This document shows positions 5,190 to 8,254 of a DNA stretch of 8,254 nt, in pieces. Position 1 is the first letter of the stretch, and each line of letters begins with the position of its first letter. Source of the stretch: Microcaldota archaeon (GTDB taxonomy: Archaea; Micrarchaeota; Micrarchaeia; Micrarchaeales; Micrarchaeaceae); the NCBI GenBank assembly GCA_027365215.1, contig DAHXNT010000023.1, positions 1 through 8,254 on the forward strand. The letters are read 5' to 3'. The translations under genes and the position numbers were made by a program. The notes under the pieces are model-generated. The model saw nothing but the letters and a program-made list of their open reading frames with translations, was not told the DNA's origin and ran no database searches.

Positions 5190-7427
5190 ATGGCCGACAA
5201 TCTGGTATTGCAGAGACTTTTCGACGAGCTGCTTCCGATAGCGAACAGCGGCTCCGACAGGGGCGACGTCTCCGCGAAGTTCTCGATGCTGATAAGGAGC
5301 TTCTTCGGCCTTGACCACGCCGTGATGAACGCGGTCAACGGCTCTTCAGGCAGCGCGCTGTCTAACTATCTGGTCAACACTAAGAAGCCGTTCGTGGACA
5401 ACCAGCTCAGCGAGTATTCCGATTTCCCAGAGCTGGTTAGCAGGCAGGCGGAGGGCTACGGAAGCTGCGCAGTGGTCCCTGTCATGGCGAACGGTCGGGT
5501 CACTCACCTGCTTGAGCTTTACTCAAAGGCGCAGGACAGGTTCAGCCAGGACATGGTTGACAGCATATACATAGCAGCACACCTCATCGGCTACGCGATA
5601 AACTACAAGTCTGAAGCATCGAGAAACCTGAGCCTTGTGGAGTACTTCAATGCATCTTTCGACGGTTCAGGCATGCAGGTGTTGGTATCTCCAGGCAACA
5701 AGGTGGTAAAGGCGAATGCCAGGGCAAGGAAAGAATTCCCAGAGCTTAACAACAGCTTCTCAGACATTCAAAAGATATTCGGCATAGACTTCCAGGAGGT
5801 GGAATCCGCGAAGAGGAAGGTATATACGATAAGCGCGGTGGTGCAGGGCAGGCCTCGAAAGTATTCCGCGATCGCAACGATGGTCAACAAGTCGCTCATG
5901 CATGTCAGCCTGAGCGACATCACCGACAGCGAGGCGCTCGCCAGCGTGCAGAGGCTCATAGGCAGCAGCGGCGACATAGCCATGGTATCCATAGGCGGCG
6001 ACATGTCGATCACAGGCACGTCTGACAACTTCGAGCGTATATTCGGATACACTCCGCAGATGCTCGAGGGCATAAGCCTGGCGAACCTGATGAAGGAGGA
6101 CGACAGGGCCAAGGCGAAGGCCGCGATCGAGGAGCTGCTCAAGAAGGATTCTGGCAGTATCTCTTTCTATGCCGAGATGATGCCGAACAGCGCGATACCT
6201 ATATACTCCAAGGTCATAGCGATGAGGTCAGCCGATGGCGCAAGCCTGCTGATAGCCAAGGCGGACAGCGAGAAGTACCTTGAGGCGGTGACCGACGGCC
6301 TCTACGGTTTCCTGGACAGCACGTCCGACATAGCGCTCGTATCCACGGGCCTCGGCTACATAGACAGCTGCAACATGCCTGCCGAGAGCGTGCTCGGCTT
6401 TGCGAAGGAGGACCTGATAGGCAAGGAGCTCAAGAGCGTCTACGAGGACGAGAAGGTGCTTGACAGGGACCTCGGCTACGCGAAGAGGCTCGGCAAGGTG
6501 GACAACTCTTACATAAACATCGTAAGAAAGGATGGCACATCCGTGCCGGCCACGCACGCCATAAGGCTTTTCAAGAAGGCGGACGGCAGCATAAGCTACA
6601 TAATACTGATAAAGGAACTGCTTACGAAGCGGACGCTGAGCGACCTTGAGCTCAAGCTAAGGAACAGCCAGAACGAGCTTACTAAGCTGAAGAGCGTCGG
6701 AGACCTGAAGTCCCAGTTCATATACAACATATCGCACGAGCTCAAGACGCCCCTCACGAACATAGAGGGGTTCGCGAAGCTGATACGCAACGGCGAGTTC
6801 GGGGAGCTCAGCCCGGAGCAGAAGGAGTACCTGACCACCATAATAGACGAATCCGACAGGCTGATGCTCATAATACAGCAGGTCCTCGACGCGGCGAAGC
6901 TCGAGTCGAACAAGGTGAAGCTGGACATACGCGAGGTAGACCTGCGCGACATGTACAACAATCCGACGATAAAGTCCCTAGAGGAATCGGCGCTCAACAA
7001 GGGTCTGCAGTTCAAGTGGGAGGTCGACTACGACGTCCCGACGATAATGGCCGACCCCAACAGGCTGATACAGGTGTTCGTAAACCTGATAGGCAATTCC
7101 ATCAAGTTCACGGATGCCGGCGGCATAACGGTGCACATATTCAGGAAGACGAGGAAGAGCCTCGAGTTCGACATAATCGATACGGGAATAGGCATAAGCC
7201 CTGAGGACAGGCGCAGGCTGTTCAAGGAGTTCTACCAGGCGCCGAAGAAGGAGCTGGTGATGCAGCCCGGCGCAGGCACGGGGCTGGGCCTCTCGATAAC
7301 CAGGGAGATAGTAGCTCTCCACCACGGCAAGATAAGGGTGGACTCGGAGCCAGGCAAGGGTAGCAAGTTCTACTTCATACTACCGATAGCGTACAAGCAG
7401 AGGAGGAGCAAGTCGCAGGCGAAGTAG
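5190..7427 (+). CDS. Soluble hybrid-sensor histidine kinase (GAF, three PAS-like domains, HisKA, HATPase)
   Basis: This 745-aa kinase has no membrane segment, so it should sense a cytoplasmic signal, redox state or ligand. In order: a GAF-like domain (about 5-140), a weak PAS-like domain (about 148-245, ending SLSDITD), a clearer PAS (about 255-357, NFERIFGYTPQML), another PAS (about 366-475, AESVLGFAKEDLIGKEL), a short coiled coil (480-505), HisKA with SHELKTPLTN (phospho-acceptor H516), and HATPase with N636 in the N box, D664 in DTGIGI, the F box FKEFYQ (678-683) and GTGLGLS starting at G696. All catalytic motifs are intact. The ATG at 5190 has GGTG (5181-5184) 5 nt upstream. It has no receiver domain of its own; the response regulator starting 64 nt downstream is the likely partner. 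Ligands of the GAF and PAS domains cannot be read from sequence. Confidence 0.93.
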   Translation: MADNLVLQRLFDELLPIANSGSDRGDVSAKFSMLIRSFFGLDHAVMNAVNGSSGSALSNYLVNTKKPFVDNQLSEYSDFPELVSRQAEGYGSCAVVPVMANGRVTHLLELYSKAQDRFSQDMVDSIYIAAHLIGYAINYKSEASRNLSLVEYFNASFDGSGMQVLVSPGNKVVKANARARKEFPELNNSFSDIQKIFGIDFQEVESAKRKVYTISAVVQGRPRKYSAIATMVNKSLMHVSLSDITDSEALASVQRLIGSSGDIAMVSIGGDMSITGTSDNFERIFGYTPQMLEGISLANLMKEDDRAKAKAAIEELLKKDSGSISFYAEMMPNSAIPIYSKVIAMRSADGASLLIAKADSEKYLEAVTDGLYGFLDSTSDIALVSTGLGYIDSCNMPAESVLGFAKEDLIGKELKSVYEDEKVLDRDLGYAKRLGKVDNSYINIVRKDGTSVPATHAIRLFKKADGSISYIILIKELLTKRTLSDLELKLRNSQNELTKLKSVGDLKSQFIYNISHELKTPLTNIEGFAKLIRNGEFGELSPEQKEYLTTIIDESDRLMLIIQQVLDAAKLESNKVKLDIREVDLRDMYNNPTIKSLEESALNKGLQFKWEVDYDVPTIMADPNRLIQVFVNLIGNSIKFTDAGGITVHIFRKTRKSLEFDIIDTGIGISPEDRRRLFKEFYQAPKKELVMQPGAGTGLGLSITREIVALHHGKIRVDSEPGKGSKFYFILPIAYKQRRSKSQAK

Positions 7428-7453
7428 GCCCCTCTGCAGCGGAATTGCAAAGC

Positions 7454-7470
7454 CATATTATTCTTTTTTC
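7454..7470 (+). promoter_or_regulatory. T-rich kinase terminator and/or promoter of the response regulator
   Basis: CATATTAT (7454-7461) is about 26 nt before a predicted start near 7484, giving the regulator its own short-leader promoter. The adjoining run TTCTTTTTTC (7461-7470) is the kind of T-rich tract at which archaeal RNA polymerase can stop. Either or both roles are possible, so kinase and regulator might be separate transcripts. Confidence 0.4.
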
Positions 7471-7482
7471 ACAAATAGGTCT

Positions 7483-7487
7483 GGTGA
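7483..7487 (+). promoter_or_regulatory. Ribosome binding site of the response regulator
   Basis: GGTGA matches the archaeal 16S rRNA 3' end and lies 4 nt before the ATG at 7492, supporting that start. Confidence 0.6.
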
Positions 7488-7491
7488 CCAA

Positions 7492-8254
7492 ATGCCAGAG
7501 ACCAGCGGTGAATTCAAGCGCGACCTGTTATCGAAGATAAACGAGAAGCAGCAGATATCTTATACCGAACTTAGGGACGATGCCTTCTCCAATGGGGTGC
7601 CGGAGGCGAGCCTCAAGTCAACGCTAGAAGAGCTGGAGAGGGAGAAGGCGATAGCCTCCAGGGCCACTGGCGGCATGCTGACATACTACATACTCGCGGA
7701 CGGCTCCGACAAGCTCCGCAAGGTGCTGATAGTAGAGGACGACCCCAACATAAACAAGCTGATGTCACTATCGATAGGCAAGGAGTACGAAATATCGCAG
7801 CTTTATGACGGGGGAGAGGCGCTCCCGTTTATCAGGAAGGAGCATCCTGATCTTGTCGTGCTGGACCTGATGCTCCCGCATAAGGACGGCCTTGACATAT
7901 GCCAGACGATAAAAGGGGATCCGGACCTCAAGGGCACCGTGGTCATAATAGTGAGCGCGATGGACCCCACGAGCAACAGGTTCAAGGGCCTGCAGAACGG
8001 CGCCGACTACTACATAAAGAAGCCGTTCGACCCGATAGAGATAAGGAGCCTGGTGACGCTGTTCCTGAGGAAGAAGGGCAAGCGCTTCGACCCGCTGATA
8101 GACCTGCCGGACGAGGAGAGGATATCCGCGGAGGTCGAGAAGGCGATAAAGGGCGGCGCGGACAACGCCATGGGCGTCATAAAGATAAACAACCTGGCGC
8201 AGTACGTGCAGCATTTCGGCGAGAAATCCGGGATCGTTATACTGAGGCTCATAT
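7492..8254 (+). CDS. Response regulator: winged-helix-like, receiver and GGDEF-like domains; 3' end cut
   Basis: The frame is open to the window edge (254 codons, no stop). Residues 1-70 look like a small winged helix: helices around FKRDLLSKINEKQQ and SYTELRDD, a recognition-helix-like SLKSTLEELEREKAI, then a short hairpin TGGMLTYYIL. Residues 76-192 are a complete receiver domain: acidic pocket E82/D83/D84, phospho-acceptor D125 (VVLDLMLP), S155 in IIVSAMD, and K177 in YIKKPF. After it, DPLIDLPDEER and GVIKINNLAQYVQHFGEKSG resemble the beginning of a GGDEF domain (compare DPLTGLPNRR and DIDNFKxxND), but the metal-binding Asp position is replaced, so this part is probably not a cyclase. Kinase adjacency and intact receiver residues indicate it receives phosphate from His516 of the upstream kinase. 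The N-terminal placement of the helix-turn-helix is uncommon. The missing C-terminus limits the call. Confidence 0.85.
   Translation, partial: MPETSGEFKRDLLSKINEKQQISYTELRDDAFSNGVPEASLKSTLEELEREKAIASRATGGMLTYYILADGSDKLRKVLIVEDDPNINKLMSLSIGKEYEISQLYDGGEALPFIRKEHPDLVVLDLMLPHKDGLDICQTIKGDPDLKGTVVIIVSAMDPTSNRFKGLQNGADYYIKKPFDPIEIRSLVTLFLRKKGKRFDPLIDLPDEERISAEVEKAIKGGADNAMGVIKINNLAQYVQHFGEKSGIVILRLI

Noticed and set aside
7768..8214. 148-aa open frame on the minus strand
   Set aside because: It is antisense to the receiver domain, whose catalytic residues are clearly coded on the plus strand; no motif or start signal supports it.
1..8254. CRISPR array, tRNA or rRNA genes
   Set aside because: No regularly spaced direct repeats with unique spacers and no tRNA or rRNA hallmarks were seen; the only tandem array is the 12-bp repeat at 2227-2274, which has no spacers.

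Overview
The window reads as a piece of an archaeal chromosome, most likely from a small-genome DPANN-type archaeon (Micrarchaeota/ARMAN-like). That placement is inferred from several features: an archaeal/eukaryotic-type glutamyl-tRNA synthetase, a fibrillarin gene, TATA-box promoters about 26 nt before short-leader or leaderless starts, GGTGA/GGAG-type ribosome sites, strong use of ATA (Ile) and AGG (Arg), and an N-glycosylation-rich membrane-anchored protein. The lineage was not checked against any database.

Layout from left to right. The first 24 bases are the start of a leftward gene that runs out of the window. Next comes an AT-rich TnpB-only insertion element (IS200/IS605 superfamily, IS1341-like, about 173-1547) with no tnpA. 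Its 3' end carries the hairpin expected of the guide RNA (omegaRNA/reRNA), and the flank at 1548 onward is the predicted guide. A single-pass, sequon-rich surface protein follows (1606-2226). It is separated by a 12-bp x 4 tandem repeat from an archaeal GluRS gene (2300-3514) that stops at the end of the catalytic domain and lacks the anticodon-binding domain. Facing it, with 7 nt between stops, is a leftward pair: fibrillarin (4386-5117) followed by a zinc-ribbon/alpha-helical-repeat protein (3522-4355).

The right third is a two-component signalling locus. A soluble 745-aa GAF/PAS-rich histidine kinase (5190-7427) is followed by a response regulator (7492 to the edge). The regulator has an uncommon order: winged-helix-like domain, receiver, then the start of what looks like a degenerate GGDEF domain. 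The kinase and fibrillarin genes diverge from one TATA-like element that works in either direction, and a perfect 13-bp palindrome lies between that element and the kinase start.

How the parts work together. Kinase and regulator almost certainly form a phosphorelay pair: phospho-acceptor His516 in the kinase, Asp125 in the regulator. GluRS and fibrillarin belong to translation and RNA modification. The TnpB element is an insertion upstream of the membrane-protein gene and differs in composition from the rest of the window. Points most worth a second look are the truncated GluRS, the wHTH-REC-GGDEF-like regulator, the TnpB/omegaRNA unit with its readable guide, and the palindrome in the shared promoter.
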